DNA of 64,000 bases from Xiphophorus maculatus (lineage: Eukaryota; Chordata; Actinopteri; Cyprinodontiformes; Poeciliidae). Within the stretch, counting starts at the first letter, position 1. Every line of letters begins with the position of its first letter. Shown piece after piece: positions 1-12,685 of the stretch. Made by a program: the position numbers and the translations under genes. Location: NCBI RefSeq assembly GCF_002775205.1, contig NC_036461.1:10267015-10331014 (forward strand), written 5' to 3'. Under the pieces are notes generated by a model. That model was not told the DNA's origin, ran no database searches, and worked only from the letters and a program-made list of their open reading frames with translations.

Positions 1-3000
1 GCTTTTGGTTTAACTTTAGCCTTCTTAAACCACTCTTTGATAGAACAGCTTCCTCTCTCATTTTATTAGAAAGGAAGTGAAAGACTTTAATGTTCCTGCA
101 AAGTCATTGTAATTCAAAATGCTAAATGTTCCACCAGTAACTGAAGCCTCCCTGATTCACAGTGTCAAAAACAGGCCCACACCAAAATACCACCAGTAAC
201 ACAAAGTCTGTGTGAAAACAGAGTGGTTAAGATTGCTAAATTAAAATCGTTCCATTGCCTTTCAAAGCACTTTTACTCCCTAAAAGGTTGAGCTTTGCCT
301 TGTTCTCCCACAAGATATATAAAATTATATTTTGTATAATGAAAATGTTGAAAAAAAATCCCTAATGTCTTCTTATGTTTATCTCAATGTTATTTGCATC
401 TTTTCATGTTAAATGTAGCTCTATTTTGGGTTGAAACATTCATAAGATGAGTCTACATAACACTAGAAACTAAAATAGTGCTTTAGCTTATTTGGTACTA
501 ATTTATTCCCACATATAAATTTGGGAATCTTACCTTTTAGCTTTGGAAGTATAGTGTTAGTTTTGCCCTTCAAACGAGAAGTATATTGATAATAAATTTA
601 AGTATACTTTTGTTGAAGTACAGATTATTGCTTCAATTAAGCTTTGAGCTGTTATTCATAGTAAACTATGTATGTAGATCTAGTTTAAAGTACATTGCAT
701 GACAAAAGTCCTTCCACCTCTTGAACTTTTGTCACATTTGCAGATTTTATTTGTAATAACTCTAGAAAACTATGCACAAATTTCCTTTCACTTTAAATAT
801 CCATAATTCACAGTAAATATATAACACTAACTACTTTGAAGTATGTGGTTGTGATGAAATGTAAAATGTTTCAAGGCGTACAAATACTTTGCCAGAAACT
901 GCAGCTCAATATTTCCTGTGCAGGCCTGACAGTCATTGATCATCTTCTGCAATTTTAGTTATACAGTAAGCTTTCATCTACTGTGGGAGTGGTTTCTGTG
1001 AAATAACCTTGATATCATAGTCAATAACAACACTTGCTGGTCTCTGTCTATTTAAATTGCCAGGCAGAAATTACAAACAAACAAACAGATTATCAGATTT
1101 ATGGCAGCAAAATCACCAGATTTATGCCCCGAGACAAAGGATGGTGTCATCTTGTGTTTTGCTTGCCAGCAGTGAGATTTGCCAGAGTGTTTCTGACAAT
1201 TACGGTGCAGTTATCTGAACATGCCAATAGAACACAGTACACAAAAAATAAAGGCTTTGTAAATAAATGTTGTACCACAAAAAAATAGATATATAAATAA
1301 ATAATAATATACAAATATTTAGTCCGCTGTATGTAACTGTATCTTTTTTCAATGAAATTGTCAATTCATGAAGTTGATCTGCGACTTTGCCAAAGTGAGC
1401 TCATTCCTTCCTTTCTTGTTCTTCAGATTTACCCCTGGAATTATTTGGTGAAGAGTGCCTGAGCAACTTTGAAAAAGGAGTAAAGAATAGCTTATTTCTT
1501 CCATTTATTTTTTTATCTTCATCTTTACCATCCATTTAAAACAAAATTTGTAGTTGTTTCCAACATCCTTTGAGGAGTAGTCAAGAATGTGAACTCTGAT
1601 TTTTTTTTTAACATCACACCTTCTTCCTAATTGCAAAGGACTTCACTATGATCCCTTATCATCAGCTGTTTAGCTTAACTTCCATCAACTCTTCCTTTTA
1701 TTCTCCCAACTTTTCTCACAGTAGTGTGACTCATCTTCACAGTTAGGCCTTCATTGTTACATAGGCCCATGGTCTATAATCTGTTTGGTCCTCTGATTCC
1801 CACCCAGATTCTTCACACCTCAGTGTGACTCTATTTCCCCCGCCCCCACATCTAAAAGCAGAATAACTGACCATTACCACATACTTTGCTCTACACCACT
1901 TCCCTTCTCTCACTTTGCTTTACTGTGTCTAGTCAGCTTGCATCTGTTTCAAGGTCCAGGATAAGGTTTCTGTTCTGAGGTCAGTGACCCACAAGAAGGA
2001 CTGAGTTAATGGGTCACAGGAACAAGGGAGACACCCCCCACCTGGCAGCAGGCGCTGATGTCATGGCAGGATGCCTCAGGGATGGGCTGCACGCTGGTGA
2101 TATCATAGCATGCTTGAAGACGTGATGGATGAGTGACAGATTGGAATGGGGGTGTGAATGCATTCAGAGATACATGGATGGCAGCGACATGGTAATGCAA
2201 TGTGATGAAATTTAGAAACATCCGAGATAATTAGCTTTTATCCTGAATATCTTAACATAAAGAAATTTTAAAAAAAAGTAGCAAAGATCTTCCCCTTTAA
2301 TGTAATCTGAGGTGATTGCTTTGTTTTCCTGGGTGGAAAACTCCAGAGTCGACCTCTTAGCTGGTTCTCTGATTAAGACACTCTTGATTTATGGTAAATA
2401 AACTATTATTTGAATAGTATCCACATTTTTATTGCTTCTTTAATTACAAAATTCCAAACCAAATAAATGCAAAGAATGGAACTGGTGGGATTACAGGCTG
2501 AAACATGCAAATTCAATAAAAACAGGTGCTTTGGACAAGAAGACACCATCGGAGATCCCACATTCCAACACAAGGCTAAACCTGCTCCTCCTTCTTCTCC
2601 TCATATTCTTCATCTGAAACTCTTAAGACTCGCAAACACTTTGATTACAAGATCATTTTACTCTGCCCGGCCAAGGGTGAAACATTACTCTAAGTGACGT
2701 CTCTGCTAGATAGTTATAGATTGTGCCTTATGGAGGATGAGGTCATCCAGCAAATGTGTAACTGCAATGCCTCAATGTCACTTTTTTTAATTGGAAAGAC
2801 TAGCAAGGTCTAATCTCTTGTGTGCTAAGATTGCAATCTCTTCAACAGGATTAGACATGACATTCATACCTAGTTTATATAAATATAGAAATATCTAGCT
2901 GATTTTTTGGTGCGTATGTAGTCATACGCAGATCAATTGACCTTAGAAATTACAAGTTCAAGGAAAGGGTAAGGGAGCTCGGTTTTAAAGTTTGTGTGCA

Positions 3001-3630
3001 CACAAAACTACTGTGTTCTACCATGAAGTGCCAGAATTTCCACCAGTTGTCTTCTTGGGAATCTCCATGGCTGGAACAGCAGCAGCTGCCGAGCCGCCAG
3101 ACAAACAACAAAATTCATTGGGGAAGTTTTCCAAAACAAATGCCGACCAGACAGCTCTCCAATGCTCCAGCTTGACAGAAAAAGATCCATTAAAGGACAT
3201 CAAATATTCATCTGTCATACGGCACAGAGTTTGTGGCTTTCTATCCGCAGTGCTTTGTAGCTGCTACATAAAACAACAAAAAAGCCTGAGAACAATAAAA
3301 TATCTTTGGCTGTGCCTGATATAACCCTTGGAAACAAATGTGGATTTTTTTTATTTAGCAACAAAAATACACATATTACTCAAATGACTCACAATAGCAA
3401 TCATAGTCTTTATTACCAGGGTAATTCATTAAATATTTTGATTCTTTAATGACAAAAAGAACTGCTTAATGGTCAGAAATCTTGATTTTTTTCCCCTTGT
3501 GTCCACATTAACCCATCAATATTAAGCTCATTGTGAGAAGCTAATGATGAAGACAACAATGACATCACCACATTGCTCAATGACTCCAAACTGTCAATAA
3601 AAACTCCATCAATTAATTAAACCTGGACAA
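1..3630. other. Intergenic, no recognised gene
   Basis: AT-rich sequence with several short open frames, the longest near 2992-3324. None has recognisable protein motifs, a matching splice pattern or low-complexity-free homology to anything I know. A short stretch near 700-760 resembles a decayed Tc1-type terminal sequence, but it is too short to call. I see nothing else that can be supported. Confidence 0.5.
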
Positions 3631-3639
3631 CTCAGACCA

Positions 3640-4480
3640 TGACCATATCTTAAATTTCTATTTTTCTGCTTGCGAGCTGCTAATTGGCTTTGCAGCCTCC
3701 AGGCTCAATCTTAAGACTTGTTCAACTTGTTCACAACAACAAGAAGGTTGTGTTGTTTTAAATGATCAGACACAGTGAGTTTATCTATACTTGATCAGAT
3801 TTCCAATTTTTAATAAATATTGAAACATTTATAATTTCTTACACCCAAATTTGTCAGACCAACAATAGCCTTTGTAATATTTAAGCCTATGCTGTGTTAA
3901 ATATTTCATCATCTGTACTGGTAGCACCAGCTGTCAAATCTTCACCAGGAGGCAGCATTAGCACATTTTTCACACTGCAGGTTCATATGAAGTTCATCTT
4001 CTGTAATCCACCTCTCCCTGTGCCGACCCTTTCTGCATGTTTATCGAGTGGCCTTGAGGTATAAAACCCATTTCACACTTCTGTCAAAACTGGTCAGTGA
4101 TACTTCATATATACAAACACCTGCCAATAAGCTAATATGGTCACTGTTGACTGGGAACCTTATGATATTTAAGAAAATGAAATAGTCTCCTGAAATCATA
4201 GAGAAATGTTATAAAATACACTATTCTTGATTTCAAGATATAAAAGTCTTTTAATTATTACAAACCTTGTAAAAAAAAAACATAAAAAGACTTTTTTCCA
4301 ACAACTTAAAACAAGAAATTTGACCAGTGATTCACCATGTGACTATATATCTCAAATGTACAGTATAGATTTATTAGAAATACCTGTGCTAATGTATTCT
4401 CACGGTTTCACCAAGAATCAAAGCCATTGCTGTAAAAGCAAACATATAGCATGAAGGGCCAAAGGGCCACAGTCCAGTAC
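3640..4480. repeat. Upstream copy of an old segmental duplication
   Basis: This block matches 26365-27060 in the same order and orientation with many substitutions and small indels. Shared landmarks are a TTTCTGCTTG / CTTTGCAG stretch, TTCACCAGGAGGCA followed by ACATTTTTCACACT, AAAACCCATTT and TTATTAGAAATAC. It lies upstream of receptor gene 1, and its partner lies upstream of receptor gene 3, so both were probably carried along when the receptor genes duplicated. No open frame is conserved between the copies, so it is treated as non-coding. Confidence 0.7.
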
Positions 4481-5510
4481 ATTAATAAATAATTTATCTA
4501 TTTATTCAGTATATGTCATCATTTTAATAAAATATCTCTTACTCTTCAGCAGTCAATCATGATGTGTAATCTGTTTCTTATAAACAGATTACATATTGTT
4601 TTAAAGTTATAAAGATTTTTTTCTACTGCAATTCATAACATTTCAAATTAACATCTGATATAGTTATTTTAATTAAGTTCAGTTCAATACTTTATTAATC
4701 TCAGAAGGGAATTAAATAACTCATACCATCCAAGCTTCTTCAAAGATTCAATGTAAATGGTGGTTGTGGGCAAGCAAGAAGCATATCATGTATTTCTCTA
4801 TTATTTCACATATGAAAAAGCCTCTGATTAAAGATACTCCACTGATGGAATACAGTCTCATTAAGACATAGTCAGTGTTCTCCATTATGTTCTTCATGTT
4901 ATGAAGCGTTCATTTTGGAACAATCATCTCTAGAGGCTTCAGAGCAATCCTCGGAACAGAACCGACCTTCTTTGTCAGCATGTTGGATCTTTTTGGAGTC
5001 AGTGACTCTGAGGCTGCTTGTGCTCTCCACAAAAGAAGTTTAGCAGACTTTTTCAAAGATATATAGCAGAGATTTAAGGTTTTAATCTCCCACTTGAAAC
5101 ACATGAAAAAATAAAATACTTCAGACTTGTCTTAGACTAGTGCTCAAAAGTCTTGGGACATGACTTGCCTGAGACTTGGGTCTTATTAACCGACTTTATG
5201 GAAGCTAGTGTGTGAGCAACAAAATGCTACTGTATGCCATCTAAATGCACTTGATTACTGTCTAGTGATATTGGTAAATTATAGGCTACTAATGGCTCAT
5301 ATAAATCAGTTAATGTTAACTGTAGCCTTATAAAAAAGGCAACATCAATGTGTCATCAGTGACAGGTGTTTGTGATTTCATTTACTTTTGGGTTTGTCTT
5401 TAGTACTTTTGAGTTCCTTATTATTGTACTTTGCATGTGTTAGTTTTTTCCCTGGTTCAACACACCTGAATCAAATGATGGCTTGTCCAGGCCCTTTGCA
5501 GAACACATGC
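4481..5510. other. Intergenic, no recognised gene
   Basis: No supported coding sequence. A short tract at about 4676-4715 (CAATACTTTATTAATCTCAGAAGGGAATT) is the kind of 3' tail seen on fish LINEs/SINEs, read on the minus strand, but there is not enough to assign a family. Confidence 0.4.
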
Positions 5511-5516
5511 TGAGGA

Positions 5517-5546
5517 TATTTGGCTCCTTGGCCAAGGAGCCAAATA
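5517..5546. repeat. 30-bp perfect palindrome
   Basis: Two 15-base arms (TATTTGGCTCCTTGG and its exact reverse complement) meet with no spacer, centred between 5531 and 5532. It contains TTGGCCAA at the centre. It could be a remnant of a transposon end, an extrusion-prone site or chance; nothing around it decides this. Confidence 0.85.
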
Positions 5547-5739
5547 AAGCTGCTTCACCAATGGCAAATCTCACTAACCAGCGTATGTCTGGTTCAGTTC
5601 TCATTTGGAAAAAAATACTTGTAAACATCACTGATATGTAGCACCTGGGTGTGAGTAGTGAAATGGCAAAATTTCTTCAAGGACAGTCTGAACTGTGCTT
5701 TCTTACAGTATTTGTGGCATCATGTTTCCATCCCCATTA

Positions 5740-6130
5740 CAGTCCGGTGTTTAGGTGAAGCCCGAGGCATCAATACTCCTCTATCCCATCCACTTTGAAA
5801 TATGAAGTTTCTCATGAAATCTATAGATATCTGCTTTGCTTTGTCAAAATTTAAGATTAAATGATTGTTCTGACACCATGTCACAAAGTGTTCCACCAGC
5901 TCTCTATACGAAGGATTTGCTCATCTGAATACTTCTTCAGATGACAGAACTCTGTCTTGTATTGGAGGCTGGAAGGCTAAGATGTATAGAGTGAATAGTG
6001 ATACTTGGAGGAGATTTCCTCTGGTTCTAATGTGCACAAGCCTTAAGCCTCACAAACTGTTCAGTCATTTGTGCTGTGGTGACGAAAGAGGATGACAACT
6101 GCGACACAGATGTGGTAGATACTGGGATGA
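5740..6130 (-). mobile_element. Decayed LINE reverse transcriptase fragment (Rex/Babar-like)
   Basis: On the minus strand, 5810-5912 reads ELVEHFVTWCQNNHL then ILNFDKAKQISIDFMRN. This fits the post-YADD segment of fish Rex/Babar-type LINE reverse transcriptases, where F-V-x-W-C-x-x-N-x-L-x-L-N is followed by K-T-K-x-x-x-x-D-F-R-R. Just upstream on the same strand (5950-6020) is SLFTLYILAF, resembling the FLFTLYTSDF segment that precedes the YADD motif in these elements. Stops and frameshifts interrupt the rest, so this is an old dead piece. The family name is inferred from motif memory. Confidence 0.6.
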
Positions 6131-6464
6131 GCTGAAACAGCCTAACAACACATCAGCATATCACCTAGGAAAAGTAAATATAACTTCACACGCATGCCAA
6201 AGTCCTATGCAACCAAGCCCGAAATATTCCACAGAGAAAGACATAAAAGATAAAGCTGCATCTATAACATAGATGGCATGGGTTTTAGAAAGACAACTTT
6301 TGGCAAATACTTTGGCTTTTAGAATTAACAAGTAATTTAATAATTATTCTGACCTAAAATTTATTTAGTCTTTTTAACAGGGTGTGCAATTAGATGAAAA
6401 TAAATGCACTATATGTTATACAAATAGAATATTTACACAACCAGCTTTTTAAATTTTTGTATTG

Positions 6465-6492
6465 TTTTTTTTTTGGGGGGGGGAGGGGGGGG
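6465..6492 (+). repeat. Poly-T/poly-G homopolymer tract
   Basis: Ten Ts are followed by nine Gs, one A and eight Gs. This G-rich tract could form a quadruplex on the + strand and is also a likely site of sequencing-length error. Confidence 0.8.
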
Positions 6493-6564
6493 TTAGAAAT
6501 GTGGGAATTTTCTGTGTTTTTTTAATCATTTCCAGTGTACTCCTCATTTATTAGGAGAACAAAT

Positions 6565-6700
6565 AGACAACTGTCACCATGTTCAGCTATGAATCAAGCC
6601 TTTCTCTTTCAAAATACTGTTGAACTTTGGCAGCTATTTGTTTACTTCATTTGCATCACATCGCTCACAGAGATCCGGGGAATGTTTAATCATGTAAAAC
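6565..6700 (+). promoter_or_regulatory. Conserved block upstream of receptor gene 1
   Basis: The segment with CAACTGTC, TGTTCAGCTATGAAT, AAGCCTTTCTCT and TTTACTTCATTTGCATCACA is found again upstream of gene 2 (13970-14100) and gene 3 (29155-29290), in the same order and on the same strand. It holds an octamer-like ATTTGCAT here and in the gene 3 copy; the gene 2 copy has lost it. Distance to the start codon is about 1.3 kb. It is better conserved than its immediate surroundings, so a promoter, a 5' non-coding exon or an enhancer are all possible. Function is inferred only from conservation between paralogues. Confidence 0.4.
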
Positions 6701-7201
6701 TATCCGGCAGAGTGGACATACTTTTTAGATTTCTGTTACAAAAACAAGTGCGTACATTTAAATTGATTGCAGAGAAGAGTGATGATATTTGTTAGCAACA
6801 TATTGCTTCATACAACAGCTGTTAAATGCAATGCAGTGAAACAGCATTTCTCCCCCAGATTTCTTGTTTTTTTACTTTTTTGTCACACATATATGTCGCA
6901 GGACATAAAACCAGACCACTAAGAAATTCAAAACAAGGGGTTTTCAAATTACAATTTCATCTATTGGGGGAAAAAATTAAACTTAGCAGACAATAAGTGA
7001 GAAGCAGTTACATTTCAGTCATGCTGAAAGTCTTTGGAGCATGAACAGCTGATTCCTGCAATTATGCTAAGTCTTCCAAGTCTTGAAGCATTAAAAGAGC
7101 CACCTTTAAAAAAAAGATAGAAACACAGGTATTACTTTAATATGTTTTTAAGCATGCCTCTTGTAAAAAGCATGAACTCCAGCACCATTCCAATCAACCT
7201 T

Positions 7202-7364
<163 letters not shown>

Positions 7365-7982
7365 ATTATACAGTAATAATATACTGTATAATACACACAT
7401 ACACACATATGTGTATGTGTCAAGGAGGGAGTTTAAACAGATGGGGAAACAGATCATAAAGTTGGGACAAATTATTATTATTCAGCTGAACTAACATGGC
7501 CATGGCACACAGAAAGTGTGTTTCTATAGCGTAAATCTACTTTAAAAAAAAAGAAAAAGATTCCTTCACTATAAAGAGAAACAAGCTAGAAAAAAATGCT
7601 TAGTTCCAATAAAATTTGTTATTAATTCTTGTAAGCAATGTTTAGCCCTGCTAGATTGGCATTACAACGCAAAATTAAAAGCTTGGGCGCTATAATACTC
7701 CTTGGAAAACAGATAACTGATAGGTCAAACTAACAGAGGCTGCCTTTCATCTCCACTTTACAAAAATAGGCACAGAAAAAAAAAACCTCTTGTGGAACAC
7801 TGACGCATCATTTGCAAGTGAAATAGTATTTTTATGACACCACATAGGTGTCTACACTTGGTAGAAAAAGGCAATGCACATTTCATCTGAATCATGTAAC
7901 AAACACAGCTGTTCATGAAAGCAGGACTTAAACTTATATTATCTGCCTTTGACCAAATTAATTTCTTCTGTATGCTCTGAAA

Positions 7983-10900
7983 ATGTCACCACTGGTTGAT
8001 CAACATCGCTGGATGTTGGTTTTAAAGATATTTATCGTCTTTTTGGGGTTTGTGTTCCAGAACTTCTTTTGCGAAGCCACAGGTAAGTGATGAAACGATA
8101 CTGCTGATGGATATGTATTGTTTAGCGTTATTGGTTCATTGATTCAGCTGGTGTTTCTTACAGATGGAAGTTGGATCAAAGACATGCTGTTTATCAGCCC
8201 TGATACTCCAGCAGAGATATACACCTATCATGGAAGTTTCCCATCAAGTAAGTTTGGCTATACAAATATGAAATTCTGTCCTTCTTAAAGTAAATATAAC
8301 AAACACAAGCAAATACACTGTGGTTTTGTGTGTGTATGTGTTTTTAAGATGTCATCTTTAAAGAGAAGAATAAAACTAACCTGTGTTTTAACATCCCGGC
8401 AAACAAAACATACTCAGGTACAGTTTTCCTGGTCCATTTTGGAAATAACTATGACATTTTGGTGACTAAATGTTTCTGGTTGAATGTATTTTCAGACTGT
8501 TGCAAGAATTTCAACTGCAACACAACAGTAATTCGGCACAACAGCAACATTTACCATCTGAAACTATCTGAAACGTCTCTACAAAAGCATGACGTTGTAT
8601 TGCTGCTGAACACATCTTACAATTTCTCATGTTTGCCATCAATGTTGTACAATTCAAGAGGCAAGTCATTTGTTTATGAACAGCAGGGCAAGGTTGCCCC
8701 CTATTGGTGATAAAGTGTATATTGCTCCTTTCATCATTATATGAATTCATTTTAAAATAAAACATCTTTATTTCACCTTCAGGTTTTATCCTAAGTCTGC
8801 ACAAGTGCTTAAAACCAGGTAAGTCTGTCCATCAGCATAAGGTTTGTTAGCAACAATATTGCTCCTAACAAGGTCTTATGTTTTGCTTTAAGGTTTCAAG
8901 AATATCAGACTGAGTAATGAGGGCCTTTGTGTACAAAATCTGACCAGTCAAGAAGAACAATGTCACGGTAATGTTTGCATTTATAAGTGAATTTAAAGCA
9001 AATTTCTAACACATATTATTAACAAGCTGTGCATGTATGTGTGTGTGCGCCTGCAGGTTCAAAAGAGACTGAATATATTGTTAAAATAAAACAATGCACA
9101 AAAAATGTAACTTGTACGCTACCAGGGAAGCAGGCAGAGACAACCTTAAACATCAATGTTTCAGGCACACCTATAAATGCAGCAAAAGCAGCGTAAGTCA
9201 ATTTTTAATCTCAATAATGCAAAGATGACAAGCAAACTACAGGCTCTATGTGTCACTACGTCAGGAATATTACTGTCGACTAATGTTAAATTATTATTTT
9301 CAGGAATATCATGAATAATCTTGCTTCCACACTGAGTCTGATGGGCAATGCAAGCACAGCAGAGATCAAAATGGGAAATGTCACTGGGGTGATTGCTAAG
9401 TTGCCAAAACAGAATCAAACAAGCATGAACTTTGGTTTCACATCAGATGGGAATGTAAATGTAAGTAGTGCTTGTTGACACGAGAAAATAGAGAAGTAAT
9501 CACAAATATATATCTATCATCTGAGTTCTTCTAAACAAGCTCTGCCTGTAACAGATTCTCCAGGAAAATGATGTGGTGATGGGCTTCTCTAGAAGTGTTT
9601 ACCTTCCTAAAGAAGCCAGTGAAATGGCAGTTGAAAACAATGGATCATTTGCTGGAGTTTTGCTTTTTCCAGATATTCCTGAGGTAAAACCCAAAGATGA
9701 CCTTGCTTTGCTAAAAGTCAGACATAGTAATTTAATATCAACTACATTTCATTCTCAACAGATTGACCAGAATCGTTCCCTTTTCCAAAACGAAATGATG
9801 GGAATTGAAATGGGAGCAAACATATTTAATCTCTCACAAACCATCAACATTCAGTTCACTAATATGAACACGGTAAATATGTTAACAAGTTTCATACTAA
9901 CTTTTAGTTAAACAGATTAAGACTGATTTTTTTTTTTTTTTTTACCCTGATACAGACTGGATTAAATGCCACTTGTGTATCATGGGATGGAGAAAATAAT
10001 AATGGTAGGTTGCTTCAATTTATGCAAATTTAAAAGGTGTCTTATGAAGTTTTGAACGGCAGGCTCAGGAATGGTATTGAAAGATATCAGTTGATTTAAC
10101 TCAACTTCATTTTAATGTCTCAAAATATGTAGACTGGAGATTTACTAGTTGACTTAAGTGAAAAAGAAAATCAGTCCTGTGATCTTTTAATTATAGTCTG
10201 AGCTATTTTTTTATTTGAATGAAAGAAATCTTACCTTTTTACTTAATGCAAAATTTCATAATGTTTTGTCACTGACTGCTCACTTGCATGTGAATGTAAC
10301 GGCAGAAGAAATAAAATTTAGGTCAGTGTCAAATTTTATCCCATATTGTTCTCATCTATGAAAATCCAATAATGTCTTTTCTTTGTGTTCCTATTGTCCT
10401 TCAGGGACTGAAGCAAACTGGACCACAGAGGGCTGTCTGACAACAGAAGTCAATGGCAGAATTACATGCAACTGCTCTCATCTCACATTTTTTGCTATTC
10501 TCATGGTAAGAAGATTCTATACAATATTTTAAAGTCACTTTTGACATTTTTGTGATTTATTAAATACACTTCTTTATTTCGAACCAGTCACCGTTACCTG
10601 GTGGCAAAGATGGTAGTAATTCTAATGGAATTATAAGTTCATCTGACTTGAAAACCCTGACCCAAATCACAAAGGCTGGCTGTGGCATATCCTTGTTCTT
10701 CCTGGGCGTGGCTCTCTTCATGCATTTTTTGGTCAGGTAAAAATATCAAAGAGTCTGCTTTTTGATATTAATTATTCCTCTCTGAACCATGTTGTTAACA
10801 CAAACCAATTCGCTTCACAGGAAAAATAAAGCCAGTGAGGCTGTAAAGATCCTCATGAATCTCTTTGTCGCCCTGTTCCTCCTGAACCTTTGCTTCTTGA

Positions 10901-11844
10901 TAAATGAGTCAATCGCTAAACTGAAGGTCTTAGCAGCTTGTGTGGCAATGGCAGCGACTCTGCACTACAGCATGCTGGCCACATTCACATGGTTCTTCAT
11001 TCAGGCCTTGCACCTGTACTTCAATCTACACCAGATCTCCACAGACATCAAATATTACATGTGTAAGATTTGCAGCACAGGATGGGGTAAGAAATCCGAG
11101 GATAAAACATCAGTTTGAGTAAACGCTATAAAATCAAGAAGAAAAATATTTGTATTTTTCAGTAATAGATAATATTTGTTCAGTTGTTCCAGCTGTGGTG
11201 GTTGTTGGACTTCTCGCTTCGAGCAAATATGATTTCATTGAAGTTGTTGGTGACAATGGAACCTCAGTGTCTATGTAAGGAAACATTAAATATATACTGG
11301 ATTTTAAATTTGATTGTCTTTCTCTAGAATAATTGCATTTCTGTCATGACTTTCAGGTGCTGGATCCCTGATCCTACAATCCACACAGGAGTGAACATTG
11401 GTTTCTATAGCATTGTGTTCGTCTTCACCTTAACAGTTTTTGTAGTAACTGTTGTGCAGATCAAACACTTTTCATCCAAAAAAGAAAAAACCCAAGACAT
11501 CTCCACCAAGAAAAGATTTTTCTCTCTTCTGGGTCTTTTCTGCCTCTTGGGCATCACCTGGGGATTTGCTTTTTTCAGCTACGGCCCTCTGCTCCTTCCC
11601 TCCTACTACATCTTCACCATCCTTAACTCCTTTCAAGGTAGGATGAAACGTGACTATTAATATATTTGAATTTCACAGTAAATAAAACTGGAAAATGAGT
11701 AAAACAACCCATTCTGTGTTTGCAGGATTTTTCCTGTTCGTCTACTACTACTTTTCAAGCAGGGTGATTATAGACGATGTTAAACAATCTAAAAGCAGCA
11801 GTGGGGCCACCGAAAATGTGTACACATCATCTTCCCATGGATAA
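7983..11844 (+). CDS. Adhesion GPCR gene 1 (ADGRG-like), 17 exons, 705 aa
   Basis: Cell-surface receptor of the adhesion GPCR class, predicted to self-cleave at the GPS and to be activated by its tethered Stachel peptide. Exons: 7983-8082, 8164-8247, 8349-8417, 8496-8660, 8783-8818, 8893-8967, 9057-9192, 9304-9460, 9555-9683, 9762-9872, 9956-10004, 10405-10505, 10588-10736, 10821-11086, 11184-11274, 11357-11637, 11726-11844; they sum to 2118 nt with no internal stop. The start opens a signal peptide ([19 protein letters not shown] core) that ends near residue 32 and matches exon 1 of genes 2 and 3. Residues 33-222 form a Cys-containing N-terminal region with several N-x-S/T sites. The GAIN domain spans about 222-404 and ends in a GPS with CVSW, a downstream Cys, CNCSHLTFF and cleavage motif H396-L397-T398. 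Seven TM helices follow, with the TM3 Cys (LAACVAM), the ECL2 CWIPD and the class motif LNSFQGFFLF. The tail ends NVYTSSSHG. Intron 4 has a GC donor. The ADGRG assignment rests on GPS/7TM resemblance; the exact orthologue is not known to me. Confidence 0.93.
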
Positions 11845-11965
11845 GTTACTCAGTCCTTGGTTTCTCTCACTAATATTGACTTATTGTATATGGAAAATTG
11901 GAGTTGTCATTTGAAAAGTTAAAGAGAAGTTGTTGAGTCAATTGGGTTTTAACCACATTTCTAGA

Positions 11966-11971
11966 AATAAA
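11966..11971 (+). terminator. Polyadenylation signal of receptor gene 1
   Basis: AATAAA lies 122 bases after the stop codon of gene 1. It is the first canonical hexamer downstream. A second AATAAA near 12419 is an alternative. Confidence 0.5.
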
Positions 11972-12554
11972 ACTTCAAAACATTTTCTGCTGGACTTTGG
12001 GTGTTGAGTTAAATGCAGTAGATGTGAAGTATCTCCTTTGGTTGCACTTTTAAAATAGCCCAGACTGAAAATCTTTGGGTTGAGCTGAAAAGATCTGTGA
12101 GCAAAGATTTTCTCAAAATCTGAGGGGATTTTGGCAAAGGAGAGTGAACAGATATTTCCAGGTCAAGGTGTCCCAATAAACTTTGACCTTAAAGACTCAG
12201 AATATTTCTTTGTAAGGGATGTTATCTTGTCTTTCAAGTGAGTTGTACAGGTTGTAAAAAAGGTTGTTTATATGGAACCTCTGAAGACACTGAAAAAGAA
12301 AAATTAACCATGCCTAATATTTGTTTAAGTTACCAACAAGAGTAGTTTGGGAGACAAATAATGGTCTTGAAAATGTATTCACCGAGTTACAGATTGTTGA
12401 AATCTAAATGTCATTTTCAATAAACTGCTTACTATATTTGTTTTGTTTCTGGCTTCTATTTCTATTTTAACATTTTAACTATGATCTGCTAGCATGTAAT
12501 GTCTTTGGATTTTGATTAAGTGTGTAAACATGTAAACATCAGTAATACTTTTAT

Positions 12555-12650
12555 AACAAATTTATGTCAGATCATGATTTCTTGATTAATGTTAAGCTTG
12601 TCATAACAAAGATATTTTTGTTTAGGTTAATGACAAGTTGTCATAAAGTA
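12555..12650. repeat. Possible left half of a dispersed repeat
   Basis: The stretch with TGTCATAACAAAGATATTTT and AATGACAAGTTGTCATAAAG resembles motifs at 13590-13745 (TAACAAAGACATTTTG, AATGACACTTTATGACA, TTCATGTTCATGACAGG). The two may be parts of one degraded DNA element separated by about 1 kb. The matches are short, so this is tentative. Confidence 0.25.
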
Positions 12651-12685
12651 CGGGGCAATCCAGGGGACATGGGAATTTTTTTTTT

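Noticed and set aside
2992..3324. 110-codon open frame as a small gene
   Set aside because: No recognisable motif, no splice or regulatory context; overlapping minus-strand frames of similar length show it is background.
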